Below are positions 54,193 through 63,373 of a stretch of DNA of 64,000 bases, piece after piece. A model generated the notes under the pieces. It was not told where the DNA came from, made no database searches, and saw only the letters and a program-made list of their open reading frames with translations. Within the stretch, counting starts at the first letter, position 1; every line of letters begins with the position of its first letter. Made by a program: the position numbers and the translations under genes. Source of the stretch: an uncultured Saprospiraceae bacterium (GTDB lineage: Bacteria; Bacteroidota; Bacteroidia; Chitinophagales; Saprospiraceae); the NCBI GenBank assembly GCA_937941095.1, contig CALDYJ010000013.1:1-64000 (forward strand), given 5' to 3'.

Positions 54193-55200
54193 TCATAAAC
54201 TCCATCTTGCTAAAGGGGCAATGTCTTGATTAGCAAAATCATTTTCCAAAAATTTATAATGTGCAGCTATGGCAATCATAGCTGCATTATCAGTACAATA
54301 GGATACCTTAGGAAGGTAGATATTCCAATTTTCTTTATTGGCTGTTCGTTCAAGTGCTTTTCTCAAGCCACTATTAGCTGATACACCTCCCGCTATTCCA
54401 ATTTCTTTAATTCCTGTTTCTTGACTTGCTTTGATGAGTTTTGCAATAAGTATTTCAACAATGCTATTTTGTACTGAAGCACAGATGTCATTAAGCTGAT
54501 CTTTTATAAAATCAGGTTCTTCTTTAATTCGCTTCTTCAAAAAATATAAAATCGAGGTTTTAAGCCCTGAAAATGAGAAATCTAAGTCTTTTATCTTAGG
54601 TTTTGCAAATTGAAACTTGACATCTCCTTCTTTAGCTAATTTATCAATTACTGGCCCTGCAGGATAGGGAAGCCCCAACATTTTACCAGTTTTATCAAAT
54701 GCCTCACCTGCAGCATCGTCAATAGTAGTACCAATGACTTCCATGTGCAAGTAGTCTTTTACTAATACTATCTGCGTATGTCCACCAGAAACAGTAAGAC
54801 ATAAGAAAGGGAATTTAGGCTTTGGATCATCTATAAAATGTGCCAAAACATGTGCTTGCATGTGATTAACTTCAATTAATGGGATGTTTAGAGAAAGTGC
54901 TAATGATTTGGCAAAAGAAAGACCTACGATCAATGATCCTAAAAGCCCAGGTCCTCTTGTAATGGCAATCGCATCCAAAGATTCTAATTCAATTTTGGCT
55001 ACATTAACGGCTTGGTTTACCACAGGGATGATGTTCTCCAAATGTGCTCTAGAAGCGAGTTCAGGAACTACACCACCATAAAGCTGGTGAGCATCTTGAT
55101 TTGCAATGCAATTCGATAAAATTTGCCCATTTTTTAAAACTGAAGCAGAAGTATCATCACAAGATGATTCTATTGCTAAAATAGTTGGATATTTGTCCAT
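54193..55200 (-). CDS. tsaD: TsaD: tRNA t6A threonylcarbamoyltransferase
   Basis: The Kae1/TsaD subunit that transfers threonylcarbamoyl to A37 of ANN-decoding tRNAs, with TsaB and TsaE. The ASKHA-fold motifs are present: LAIESSCDDTSASV at the start, the metal pair in VNHMQAHVLAHF, LCLTVSGGHTQIVLV, GTTIDDAAGEAFDKTGKMLGL (given here as TIDDAAGEAFDK) and GIAGGVSANSGLR, then CTDNAAMIA near the end. Length (335) is standard. It is an essential gene in most bacteria. It is transcribed alone, convergent with the DUF697 gene with no spacer. Confidence 0.97.
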   Translation of the reverse strand: MDKYPTILAIESSCDDTSASVLKNGQILSNCIANQDAHQLYGGVVPELASRAHLENIIPVVNQAVNVAKIELESLDAIAITRGPGLLGSLIVGLSFAKSLALSLNIPLIEVNHMQAHVLAHFIDDPKPKFPFLCLTVSGGHTQIVLVKDYLHMEVIGTTIDDAAGEAFDKTGKMLGLPYPAGPVIDKLAKEGDVKFQFAKPKIKDLDFSFSGLKTSILYFLKKRIKEEPDFIKDQLNDICASVQNSIVEILIAKLIKASQETGIKEIGIAGGVSANSGLRKALERTANKENWNIYLPKVSYCTDNAAMIAIAAHYKFLENDFANQDIAPLARWSL

Positions 55201-55321
55201 AATTTACACACCAATTGTATATTTTAGATCATCTGATTAATATTGAGGTTTTATGCGCCCAAAATACATCAGTTTTTGAAAAAAATATTATTATTGCATA
55301 CATTCAAAGAAAACCATATTT

Positions 55322-55897
55322 ATGAGACTAGTTATAAACATCGTTTTATTGGCAATCACTGCAGTTTTAGCTTGGTTACTGATGTCAAGTATTCAAGAAC
55401 CAATCAAGTTTAAAACGGAAAAAGATAAAAGAGAATTTGCAGTCCAAGAAGCTCTTTCTAACATAAGAACTGCACAAGAACATTATCGAGGAATCACAGG
55501 AGAATTTGCACCTAGCTTTGATACCCTAAGAGAAGTTTTAAGTGAAGGAAGATTTGCTGTAATTAAAGCATTTGGAGATAGGGATGCAACAAGTGGCGAT
55601 GAAATTAGATTTGATACAACTTGGGTGGAAGCATCCGATTCAATGTCTACATTGGGTTTAGTGCTGGATGGTATTGAGAAAATACCTTTTGGCGAGGGTC
55701 AAACTTTTGACATAAAGGCGGATACCATTACGTATCAATCTACTTTGGTACATGTTTGCGAGGTCGGAGCAAAAAGAAGTGCATACATGAGTGAATTTCC
55801 AAATGAAGAATTCCAAATGTATGACAAAGCATATGATCAAACATCCTATATTAAAATAGGGGACATGTATAAACCAAGTTTATCAGGTAATTGGTAA
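55322..55897 (+). CDS. Membrane-anchored protein upstream of DUF3822, unknown
   Basis: A 191-residue protein with one N-terminal membrane segment (about 4-22) and a periplasmic domain that opens FAVQEALSNIRTAQEHYRGITGEFAP. That helix resembles the N-terminal helix of pilin-like or type II pseudopilin proteins, but no prepilin cleavage motif is present. One Cys (VHVCEVGAK) is seen. Its stop overlaps the DUF3822 start by one base (TAATG). Clusters of such a gene with DUF3822 and rsmD are, as I recall, common in Bacteroidota. Function unknown. Confidence 0.8.
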   Translation: MRLVINIVLLAITAVLAWLLMSSIQEPIKFKTEKDKREFAVQEALSNIRTAQEHYRGITGEFAPSFDTLREVLSEGRFAVIKAFGDRDATSGDEIRFDTTWVEASDSMSTLGLVLDGIEKIPFGEGQTFDIKADTITYQSTLVHVCEVGAKRSAYMSEFPNEEFQMYDKAYDQTSYIKIGDMYKPSLSGNW

Positions 55898-56739
55898 TGG
55901 GACCTATAGAAATAACAGACCAAAAATTTTCTAAAAAAAATTCAATAAAATACAATCTGTCCATCCTCATAGGATTGGACAGATTTTTTTATTTGATTGC
56001 TGACGCAGAAAGCAATGCTTTATTCCTCAAGCAAGTAAACCTTCTATCGGGTGAGGATCGGTATAAATCTTTGCAGAATGCTATAATAAGTGAAAAAAAC
56101 TTACAAGCAGTTTTTCAAAATGTGAGAATCTGTTACACAAGTAAGTTTTTTACTTTCATTCCTGATGATTTAATGGATTATAAGGAAACGCGAGCTTATT
56201 TAGAACAAGTTTGTCATTTGCCTGATCAATTATTGGCATTTAGAGAACCAGTAAATGCTTTAAAATTATTTAATGTTTATGGTGTAAACGATAATGATTT
56301 TCATTTAATAAATAGTTATTTTCCCAAGGCACAACAATCTCACTTAATGAGTGCTTTATCAAAAGCGTATGCTGACTTGTCAAAAGATAAAAAAGGAGAT
56401 CAGCTTTTTGTAAATGTTCAGTCTTCCGAGATGGCAATGTTTCTTTTTAGAAATGGAAGCTTGGTTTTTAATAATTATTTTCAATTCAAAGACGCTAAAG
56501 ACTTCTTATATTATGTGCTTTTAGTGTTTGAGCAACTGTCATTAAATCAGGAAGAAACCCATCTTTTTATTTCTGGAAAGATTTTAAGAAAATCTCAAAT
56601 TTATGAATTGCTAAGCATGTATGTTCGTAATTTAGATTTAATACCTATTCCGGAGTATTATAACTTGAATCAAGAATTTTTGGATGTCGACACCCACTAT
56701 TTCTTTGATTTATTCAGTATGAAATTATGCGAATCATAG
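55897..56739 (+). CDS. DUF3822 family protein
   Basis: A 280-residue cytoplasmic protein of the DUF3822 family, known only in Bacteroidota. It opens with IKYNLSILIGLDRFFYLIAD and has FTFIPDDLMD in the first half and the strand-helix LVFNNYFQFKDAKDFLYYVL in the second, a layout like an actin-like or pilus-assembly ATPase fold without its nucleotide motifs. I use ATG 55897 rather than TTG 55891, because it forms a TAATG junction with the upstream gene. It overlaps rsmD by 13 bp. Function unknown. Confidence 0.88.
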   Translation: MGPIEITDQKFSKKNSIKYNLSILIGLDRFFYLIADAESNALFLKQVNLLSGEDRYKSLQNAIISEKNLQAVFQNVRICYTSKFFTFIPDDLMDYKETRAYLEQVCHLPDQLLAFREPVNALKLFNVYGVNDNDFHLINSYFPKAQQSHLMSALSKAYADLSKDKKGDQLFVNVQSSEMAMFLFRNGSLVFNNYFQFKDAKDFLYYVLLVFEQLSLNQEETHLFISGKILRKSQIYELLSMYVRNLDLIPIPEYYNLNQEFLDVDTHYFFDLFSMKLCES

Positions 56740-57278
56740 GAGGAGAGTTTAAAGGAAGGAAGTTTTTTCCTCCTGCTGATAAATGGCCTACCAGACCAAC
56801 TACAGATTTTGCTAAAGAAGCACTTTTCAATACCTTAATTAATCGTTTTAATTTTGAAGAAATTAAGGTTTTAGACTTATTTGGAGGAACAGGTTCTCAC
56901 TCTTATGAATGTATTTCTAGAGGTTGTCTTGATGTAAGTTATATAGATAAATTTGGAGCATGTGTGGATTTTGTAAAAAAAACGACCAAGGTTTTGGAGA
57001 TAGAAGATAAAATCAACATTCGTAAAATGGATGTTTTTAAGTACCTAAAAACAAGCAAAGAAAAATTTGATTACATCTTTGCGGGTCCTCCATATCCACT
57101 TCCTACTATACCACAAATACCAGATTTGGTGTTTGCAAACTCAATTCTCAAAGAAGATGGATTGCTGATTGTTGAACATGATAACAATCATATTTTCAGT
57201 AATCATGTTAATTTTAGCCATCAAAGGAACTATGGGATGGCAATTTTTAGTTATTTTGAGGAAGATCCAAGACAATAA
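56727..57278 (+). CDS. rsmD: RsmD-type rRNA guanine-N2 methyltransferase, altered motif IV
   Basis: A SAM-dependent methyltransferase of the RsmD family, which makes m2G966 in 16S rRNA. The N-terminal MRIIGGEFKGRKFFPP and PTRPTTDFAKEALFNTL blocks match the family, and SAM motif I is DLFGGTGSHSYE. The catalytic (D/N)PPY motif reads G120-P-P-Y (IFAGPPYPL), so the Asp or Asn is replaced by Gly; the codon is GGT. The rest looks intact at 183 residues. It overlaps the DUF3822 gene. The 143 bp after it are AT-rich with no clear terminator. Confidence 0.88.
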   Translation: MRIIGGEFKGRKFFPPADKWPTRPTTDFAKEALFNTLINRFNFEEIKVLDLFGGTGSHSYECISRGCLDVSYIDKFGACVDFVKKTTKVLEIEDKINIRKMDVFKYLKTSKEKFDYIFAGPPYPLPTIPQIPDLVFANSILKEDGLLIVEHDNNHIFSNHVNFSHQRNYGMAIFSYFEEDPRQ

Positions 57279-57421
57279 AAGAAAACCAAACCGTTAATTA
57301 AAGGACTAATTTGTTGTTACTTTAACTAATATTGTCATTTAGTAAATGTAGAATGCGCAATAATCATTAGGTAAAGATGAATTAATTCACATTTATCAAA
57401 ATTTATCCAGAAAATACGCTT

Positions 57422-60400
57422 TTGCTTAAAGGATATAGCATAAAAACTAAATATATTAAACACCTAAACTGCATCTTGCAGTTTCTTGTTTTTATCAGCC
57501 TATCTTTTTGTTTCCTAAATAGCAACGCTCAAAGCCTTTACCCCATTAAAAAAGATGCTCAATGGGGATTGATCAATGGAGATGGCCAAATTGTCTTAGA
57601 TCCAGTTTATGATGCTATTGGAGAATTTAAAAAGTATGGCTATTCCGTCATGCAAAGAGATGGAGGAGTTGGTCTCTTAAATAAGGAAGCAAAAGAAATA
57701 ATCAAACCTAAATACGAAGATCTCAAAGTTCTTGATTCCTTATTAATTGCCGTAATGGATGATTCAGAATGGATGGTCATTAATTTGAAAGAAGAAGTAG
57801 TACTTGATAAAGGCTATGATCGTGTCTTCATTTGGGAAGGAAAATACTTGGCATATCAAAAACTTGATAAATGGGGTATTGCTACCATCAGTGGTAAGAA
57901 AATTTGTCCTCCACAATATGACTTTATAAAATTATTAGAAAGCGGACATTTTGAAACTAAGCTTGAAAATCAATTTGGTTTGCTTAGTGCAGAAGGAACA
58001 ACTATAATTGAACCTATCAACGAAGAAATTAAAGTATTAGACACAGATCTGTTTTTCTTTAAAAAAGAAAGAAAATGGGGAGCAGTAAAAGGCAATGGCG
58101 AACAAGTAATAGAACCTAATTTTGATTCCTTCCAAATCATAAGTGATAACTTTATCAAATTGTTAAATCATGGAAATAAGTATTTGTTTTCAAAAGTGAT
58201 TAACAAAATCATTTCTAGAGACGAATACAATAATTTCTATTCCTTTAGTGAAGATAAAGTTTTGGTGAAAAGATTGAGAAGGTTAGGGCTAATGGATGCC
58301 ACAGGAAAACTTTTATTGATTCCAGAATTCCATGAAATTCATACTTATGATCAAGATCTTTATAGAGTAAACAAAGGTGGCAAATGGGGAATTGTGAAAA
58401 ACGAAAATGAGGTTTTATTAGATTTTGAATATGAATTTATTGCACCTAGAATAGATAATGTGGCCATTGTTAGAAAAGACAAAAAATTTGGGTTAGTCAA
58501 TATGCTAGGCGAAGAAGTCATTGCACCTAGTTATGGTAAAATTGAAATTGATGATGCACAAATCAAAGCACATAAAAACAGCGAACTCAAAATATTTACA
58601 GTTGATGACCAAGGCCGTTTAAAAGAAGAAAACGAGTTTAAAAAGCACATGACTATTAAGATTGGTAGTCGTGAGCAAAGAAACTTTGTAAGGCGTCAAG
58701 CCTCTTGGGCTGAAGATGATTATCGCTTAGAAAATTTTGAATGGTTTTACGAGCCTGGTGCAGATAAATGGGGACTAAGATCTTTAGAAGACATGGAGGT
58801 TGTCATAGAGCCTACCTATGATTGGATTAAAATTGAAAGGGATTATGGATTTACCATTGTAGGGATAGAAAATATGCAATACTTACGATTAGATCGAACA
58901 GAATTTAGAGTAGAAATGGTCTATGGTTTGGTGAATAATGATGTAGGTAAACTGACCACCTTTGTGAACATCTGGGACATCAGGTTTGATGATTTTGAAC
59001 AAGGTAATCCTGTGGCAAGAATCATTTTTGACAGTGGAAGACATGGTTTAATTACACGTAAAGGCAAGATTATAAAAAAAGACTTTTCTTATGTAGGAAC
59101 ATTTAATAACGGCATCGCCAAATATTCCCCGAAAGGAAATTTGTCTGCTGCTACAAAAGTCAAAAAAAGAAAATTGGACAATGTTAATGAGTATTGGACT
59201 AATCTCATGGCTCCAAATTTAATGACGAGTTATACAACGTTTGATAAAGACCTTTATAGTACTGGTAATCTTGTTTGCAATGATTGCCACTGGGGATACA
59301 TTGATACACTAGGACAAATTATTGCTCCAGCAACTTATGATTTTGCAAGAGATTATGTAAACGAAGTTGGTATTGTGGAATGCAATCAAAAGTGGGGAGT
59401 ACTCGACATTGAGGGAAATACCTTGCTAGATTGTGATTACGATGGCATCAACTTCTTAGAAAACACATCCAATGAAATACTCCAGATTTTTATTAACCGC
59501 CAAAAATACGGTTTGATTGATACCTTAGGTCAAGTAACTGTCAGCCTTATGTATGATGAGATCGGAGCTTTTACAAACAATAGACTTGCTGTCAAAAAAA
59601 ATAATAAATGGGGCTTTGTAAATAAGAATGGGTTTGAAATTATTCCATGCATTTACGATAAAGTTAGAAATTTTAGCGAAGGTTTTGCTACTGTTAAATT
59701 GAAATCTAAATGGGGTTTAATTAATAAAAATGGAAACGTTATTTTCGATTTTAAATATTCGCAGTTAGGGAATATGAATTCTGGATTGATTTGGTTTGGA
59801 GATTCATTAGGCAAAGGATATAAAAACAAGGAGGAAGCCTTAGTAATTCAATCGGATTATCAATCGGCAAGCGACTTTGATGGACAAGTAGCAAGGGTGA
59901 AATCAAAAGGGGAGTACGGCTTGATAGATAGGTATGGAAAATTTGTGTGTAAGCCTAAATTTATAAAAATAGAACCTTTCAACTCACATGGTTTAGCAAA
60001 GGTAAAATATGGTTCAGATAACTTAAAATATGGTTACATCAACAAAGAAGGTAACCTAATCAATTCTTCACCATTCAAACAATTAGGAGATTACAAAGAA
60101 GGTTTAGTCTCTGTCAAATTGAAGGATCAATTTGGTTTCATGGATGCAAGTGGTAGATTATTAATTCAGCCAGCGTATTCGAAAGTTTCTAGTTTTTCAG
60201 AAGGAATGGCTATGGTCCAACAAAAAGGAAAGTGTGGATATATAAATGCTCAGGGAGTTCAGACTATTGATTGTGCCTTCAGTAAATGTTTAGACTTTAA
60301 AGACAACCGAGCGGTCGTATACAAAGGATATAAGAAAGCAGGCTTGATTGATAAAGAAGGCAATTTCATCATTAAGCCTGGCATTAATAAAATGCTTTCT

Positions 60401-60796
60401 TTTGAACAAGGGAGAGGCTTGATTAGAGAAAATGAGTATAAGTTTTATTACATCACTGATCAAGCAAAACTTTATCAAGGCTATTACCAAAAAGCTTCAA
60501 GTTTTAAATATGGAGTTGCTGTAGTCCAAATAAATGGTAAGTGGGGCGTCATAAATCAAAAAGGTATTCAAATCATTCCTCCAAAATATGACAAAATCGA
60601 ATCCTTTAAAGATGGATACGCAAAAGTACTCATCAATGAATTTTCTGGATTGACCAACCTTAAAGGTGAACTTATTGTAGACCCTGATTATGAATACATT
60701 TCTTATGCTGGTGAAGGATTGTTTAGAGTAGAAAAAGGAGATAAAATAGGTTACTTCGACAAAGAAGGGAAATGGGTCTGGGGGCTTCAAAAATAA
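57422..60796 (+). CDS. Large WG-repeat secreted protein
   Basis: An 1124-residue exported protein made almost entirely of about 25 WG repeats. Each has about 20-45 residues and the pattern [K/Q]-[W/Y/F]-G-x-[I/V/L]-[N/D]-x-x-G, for example KWGFVNKNGFEIIP and QFGFMDASGRLLIQP. WG repeats probably form strands that bind proteins or glycans. The signal peptide ends NSNAQ (about residue 37). No ATG is available: an in-frame stop at 57383-57385 closes the frame upstream, and TTG 57422 is the first plausible start. No enzyme domain or type IX sorting domain is present. It overlaps the convergent pabC gene by 10 bp. Confidence 0.85.
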   Translation: MLKGYSIKTKYIKHLNCILQFLVFISLSFCFLNSNAQSLYPIKKDAQWGLINGDGQIVLDPVYDAIGEFKKYGYSVMQRDGGVGLLNKEAKEIIKPKYEDLKVLDSLLIAVMDDSEWMVINLKEEVVLDKGYDRVFIWEGKYLAYQKLDKWGIATISGKKICPPQYDFIKLLESGHFETKLENQFGLLSAEGTTIIEPINEEIKVLDTDLFFFKKERKWGAVKGNGEQVIEPNFDSFQIISDNFIKLLNHGNKYLFSKVINKIISRDEYNNFYSFSEDKVLVKRLRRLGLMDATGKLLLIPEFHEIHTYDQDLYRVNKGGKWGIVKNENEVLLDFEYEFIAPRIDNVAIVRKDKKFGLVNMLGEEVIAPSYGKIEIDDAQIKAHKNSELKIFTVDDQGRLKEENEFKKHMTIKIGSREQRNFVRRQASWAEDDYRLENFEWFYEPGADKWGLRSLEDMEVVIEPTYDWIKIERDYGFTIVGIENMQYLRLDRTEFRVEMVYGLVNNDVGKLTTFVNIWDIRFDDFEQGNPVARIIFDSGRHGLITRKGKIIKKDFSYVGTFNNGIAKYSPKGNLSAATKVKKRKLDNVNEYWTNLMAPNLMTSYTTFDKDLYSTGNLVCNDCHWGYIDTLGQIIAPATYDFARDYVNEVGIVECNQKWGVLDIEGNTLLDCDYDGINFLENTSNEILQIFINRQKYGLIDTLGQVTVSLMYDEIGAFTNNRLAVKKNNKWGFVNKNGFEIIPCIYDKVRNFSEGFATVKLKSKWGLINKNGNVIFDFKYSQLGNMNSGLIWFGDSLGKGYKNKEEALVIQSDYQSASDFDGQVARVKSKGEYGLIDRYGKFVCKPKFIKIEPFNSHGLAKVKYGSDNLKYGYINKEGNLINSSPFKQLGDYKEGLVSVKLKDQFGFMDASGRLLIQPAYSKVSSFSEGMAMVQQKGKCGYINAQGVQTIDCAFSKCLDFKDNRAVVYKGYKKAGLIDKEGNFIIKPGINKMLSFEQGRGLIRENEYKFYYITDQAKLYQGYYQKASSFKYGVAVVQINGKWGVINQKGIQIIPPKYDKIESFKDGYAKVLINEFSGLTNLKGELIVDPDYEYISYAGEGLFRVEKGDKIGYFDKEGKWVWGLQK

Positions 60797-61386
60797 ATTT
60801 TGCTAATGTCTATTGCTTTTCCATCTTTAATAGTAAGCATAGCATTAATTAGCCTTACTTTTTCATAAGTAGAAATATTTTCTAATCTTATTTCTTTTTC
60901 AATAATCTTGTTGGTTTTTAAAAGTTTTGCTCGCTGTGTACCTTTTAAAAGAGCTTGTTTTGGTGTATACCATTTTTTGTTCTTTAAGAATATCAAATTG
61001 GCATAATAAGAATCTGTGAGCATTCCATTTTTTACTATAATAATGTCATCGCATTGCGCTCTTTTTTGATATAATTTTTTCAGGGCTGTACGCTTTTCCC
61101 ATTTTAAATTATAATTTATATTATCGGCATGGACGATTTTCAAAGAAGTGATTTCATTTAATTCGTAAGGTGTGATTTGAACCTTTTGAATGCTCTGATG
61201 ATAGATGACTCTACATTTCCAAATCCCTTTTTTAGGAAGGTTTACCATTTTTAAAAATGCAGAAAGATTAAATGGTTTTAAATCCCAAGCAAGAATGCTG
61301 AAAGAGTGATTTATTCTACGTTGATGTTCAACTAGATTTTGCGCTTTTCCGTTTCTTATTTTTAATGTTTCCAGTAATTGGGACAT
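60787..61386 (-). CDS. pabC: Aminotransferase class IV, PabC-like (aminodeoxychorismate lyase)
   Basis: A fold-type IV PLP enzyme, probably 4-amino-4-deoxychorismate lyase, releasing pyruvate and p-aminobenzoate for folate. The Schiff-base Lys lies in the motif YNLKWEKR (residue about 94). CDDIIIVKNGMLTDSYYANL and LLKGTQRAKLL match the PabC branch, including the Gly-Thr phosphate-loop region. Length is short (199), which is usual for Bacteroidota PabC. Its ATG at 61386 lies 59 bp inside pabB, out of frame, so the two are translationally coupled. Confidence 0.82.
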   Translation of the reverse strand: MSQLLETLKIRNGKAQNLVEHQRRINHSFSILAWDLKPFNLSAFLKMVNLPKKGIWKCRVIYHQSIQKVQITPYELNEITSLKIVHADNINYNLKWEKRTALKKLYQKRAQCDDIIIVKNGMLTDSYYANLIFLKNKKWYTPKQALLKGTQRAKLLKTNKIIEKEIRLENISTYEKVRLINAMLTIKDGKAIDISKIYF

Positions 61387-62347
61387 AAATTTTATCTATG
61401 AGTTCTTGATGCTCTTGTTTTGCATCACTAAAAGTAGTAATTCCGCCCCCACTTTTAAAATAGTATTGCTTGTTTTCTTTTTCAATGAATCTAATCATGA
61501 CAGAACTATATAAATTTTTGCCATCAAATATGCCAAAGACACCCGTATAAAATCCTCTATTATATCCTTCAGCCTCTTTGATGATTTCGATGGTTTTCTT
61601 TTTTGGGGCTCCAGTAACTGAACCAGCTGGCAGCATCTCCATCAAGACATTTCCTAAGTTGTTTTTAAAGTCCGCCGGTAATGTGCCTGAAATTTTAGAA
61701 CTCACTTGAAGTAAAGTAGTGTCATGAGTCTTTATTTTTTCTATGAATCTAAACTTCTCTAATTTGACTTTTTTACTAACCCTATTTAAATCATTACGGA
61801 TAAGGTCTACAATGGTATGATGTTCAGCAATTTCTTTGGTACTGGTTTTTAGTTTTTTATAAGCATTTTTAACAGAGGCATTTATGGTACCTTTCATGGG
61901 GAAAGAATAAATCTTTCTATTTACAATCTTGACAAATGTTTCAGGAGAAAAAACAACGAATTGATCTTTGAATAATAATTTAAATTTTGCCTTACTTCTG
62001 TGAAAGATTTCTTCTAAATTTAAATCGCAATTAATTTTTGTAGGATAAGTTAGATTAAGTAAATAGGTATTTCCAGCATTGATTTCATTTTGTACGACAT
62101 CAAAACCTTTTTTGTATTTTTTAAAAGACATTGGAGCAGTACTAAATTCAAAAGGTTTAGCTTTTATTTTTTTTGGCTCGAAATTTCTTTTCCCTTTAAC
62201 TTCATAAAAAATACCTTCAGCGGCACAATCATCAGTTTGCATGACTATAGCATTGTTGGCTTCAAAATCAAGCATGAAAAAGAAAGGCTTTTTATTAGCC
62301 CCATATTTATTTATCTCTTTTATTATCTTTTCTTTTCCTTTGATCAT
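61328..62347 (-). CDS. pabB: PabB-like aminodeoxychorismate synthase component I
   Basis: A chorismate-using enzyme that makes 4-amino-4-deoxychorismate for p-aminobenzoate and folate. The chorismate-binding fold is shown by NAGNTYLLNLTYPTKI, VDLIRNDLNRVSKKVKLE, the signature MLPAGSVTGAPKKKTIEII and GFYTGVFGIFDG, ending GGGITTFSDAKQEHQE. MLPAGSVTGAPK separates PabB from anthranilate synthase. A basic C-terminal tail (KNKKRKSAKSS) overlaps the start of pabC by 59 bp. It begins directly after the acyl-CoA reductase-like stop with no gap. No PabA partner is in the window. Confidence 0.88.
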   Translation of the reverse strand: MIKGKEKIIKEINKYGANKKPFFFMLDFEANNAIVMQTDDCAAEGIFYEVKGKRNFEPKKIKAKPFEFSTAPMSFKKYKKGFDVVQNEINAGNTYLLNLTYPTKINCDLNLEEIFHRSKAKFKLLFKDQFVVFSPETFVKIVNRKIYSFPMKGTINASVKNAYKKLKTSTKEIAEHHTIVDLIRNDLNRVSKKVKLEKFRFIEKIKTHDTTLLQVSSKISGTLPADFKNNLGNVLMEMLPAGSVTGAPKKKTIEIIKEAEGYNRGFYTGVFGIFDGKNLYSSVMIRFIEKENKQYYFKSGGGITTFSDAKQEHQELIDKIYVPITGNIKNKKRKSAKSS

Positions 62348-63367
62348 CTACGTTAAACTTAAAAGGAATCTCATTGTGTCTATGCCTCCGGCATAGGTGT
62401 TTAAATTTTGCTTAAACGCTTCTCCAAATGCTTTCAAAGGTTTGTCGTCAAATCCATTCTTTCCGATTATTTGCTCAATTTCATCTTTTTGGTGCTTTAA
62501 TTTTTGCTCCAAATCTTTTTTGTTTTCATAAAATTCATAATGTAAGCCAGCAATTCTAGAGTGAAGGTTTTTATTTTCAGTAAGGATAATACATCCATTG
62601 GCTACGATTAGCTCTTTATTTAATAAATAGATGGAATAATTGTAATCAAAATTGTTTTTATACTTTCCGTGTAAAATAATTTCCTTCCTCTCGTGTAATT
62701 TTTCCATGAGGGGATTAAAGTCAAAATCGAGAGGTAAATATAATTTGCTTACATTAAAAGTTCCTAATCCGAAATATGTAAAAATATCATTTGCTATTCC
62801 ATCCAATTCTTTTTCGGTTTCTGTTTGATCAAGTACAGCAACAGTATATTTTCTTTTTCTAATAATGTTGGCAGTCTTTTCAAAGTATTTAGATAAGGCA
62901 TTATAATTTGTCTCAGTTGCATTGCATATTATTGCGTCAAAATCAGCTAAACGATTTACAACTTTTAAGTAATTGCCTGAGCGATCATCAAAACGATCCA
63001 TCAACTTAATGAAATAGGGTAGGAGGAATTGATCTTTTTCATTTAATATAATTTGCGCTTTATGTCCAATTAAAAAAGAACAAATCACATCGTGAAAATT
63101 TTCCAAAGGTGTTCTCCCTGAAAGTATGATTGCTAGCTTACTTGAACCGATGTTATCATCGAGGAAATAATCTTTTGACCAATCAATCAAAGCTTCTTCT
63201 TGAAGATAATCATTGGCAATACGGCTTACCGCATGCTTACAATTAGCCTTGGTAAACCAAAGATTATTATGGCTGGTTTGATGGATTACCGCATTAAGGT
63301 AGTCATCATCTTGTCTAAGATGTGCACCTAATTTAATAAGTACAGTTAAACGTGCTTTGAGTTCCAT
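62348..63367 (-). CDS. Acyl-CoA reductase (LuxC-like) homologue lacking the catalytic Cys
   Basis: A 339-residue member of the LuxC-like acyl-CoA reductase group found in many Bacteroidota. LAIILSGRTPLENFHDVIC resembles the nucleotide-binding half, and TYFGLGTFNVSKLYLP resembles the active-site loop. From memory, that loop in relatives reads YFGLG-Cys-x-NVSK. Here Thr203 (codon ACT) stands in place of Cys, so thioester reductase chemistry looks unlikely. The gene stop abuts the pabB start with no gap. The protein may have another role or bind acyl-CoA only. The family call is moderately sure. Confidence 0.75.
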   Translation of the reverse strand: MELKARLTVLIKLGAHLRQDDDYLNAVIHQTSHNNLWFTKANCKHAVSRIANDYLQEEALIDWSKDYFLDDNIGSSKLAIILSGRTPLENFHDVICSFLIGHKAQIILNEKDQFLLPYFIKLMDRFDDRSGNYLKVVNRLADFDAIICNATETNYNALSKYFEKTANIIRKRKYTVAVLDQTETEKELDGIANDIFTYFGLGTFNVSKLYLPLDFDFNPLMEKLHERKEIILHGKYKNNFDYNYSIYLLNKELIVANGCIILTENKNLHSRIAGLHYEFYENKKDLEQKLKHQKDEIEQIIGKNGFDDKPLKAFGEAFKQNLNTYAGGIDTMRFLLSLT

Positions 63368-63373
63368 GGGATG

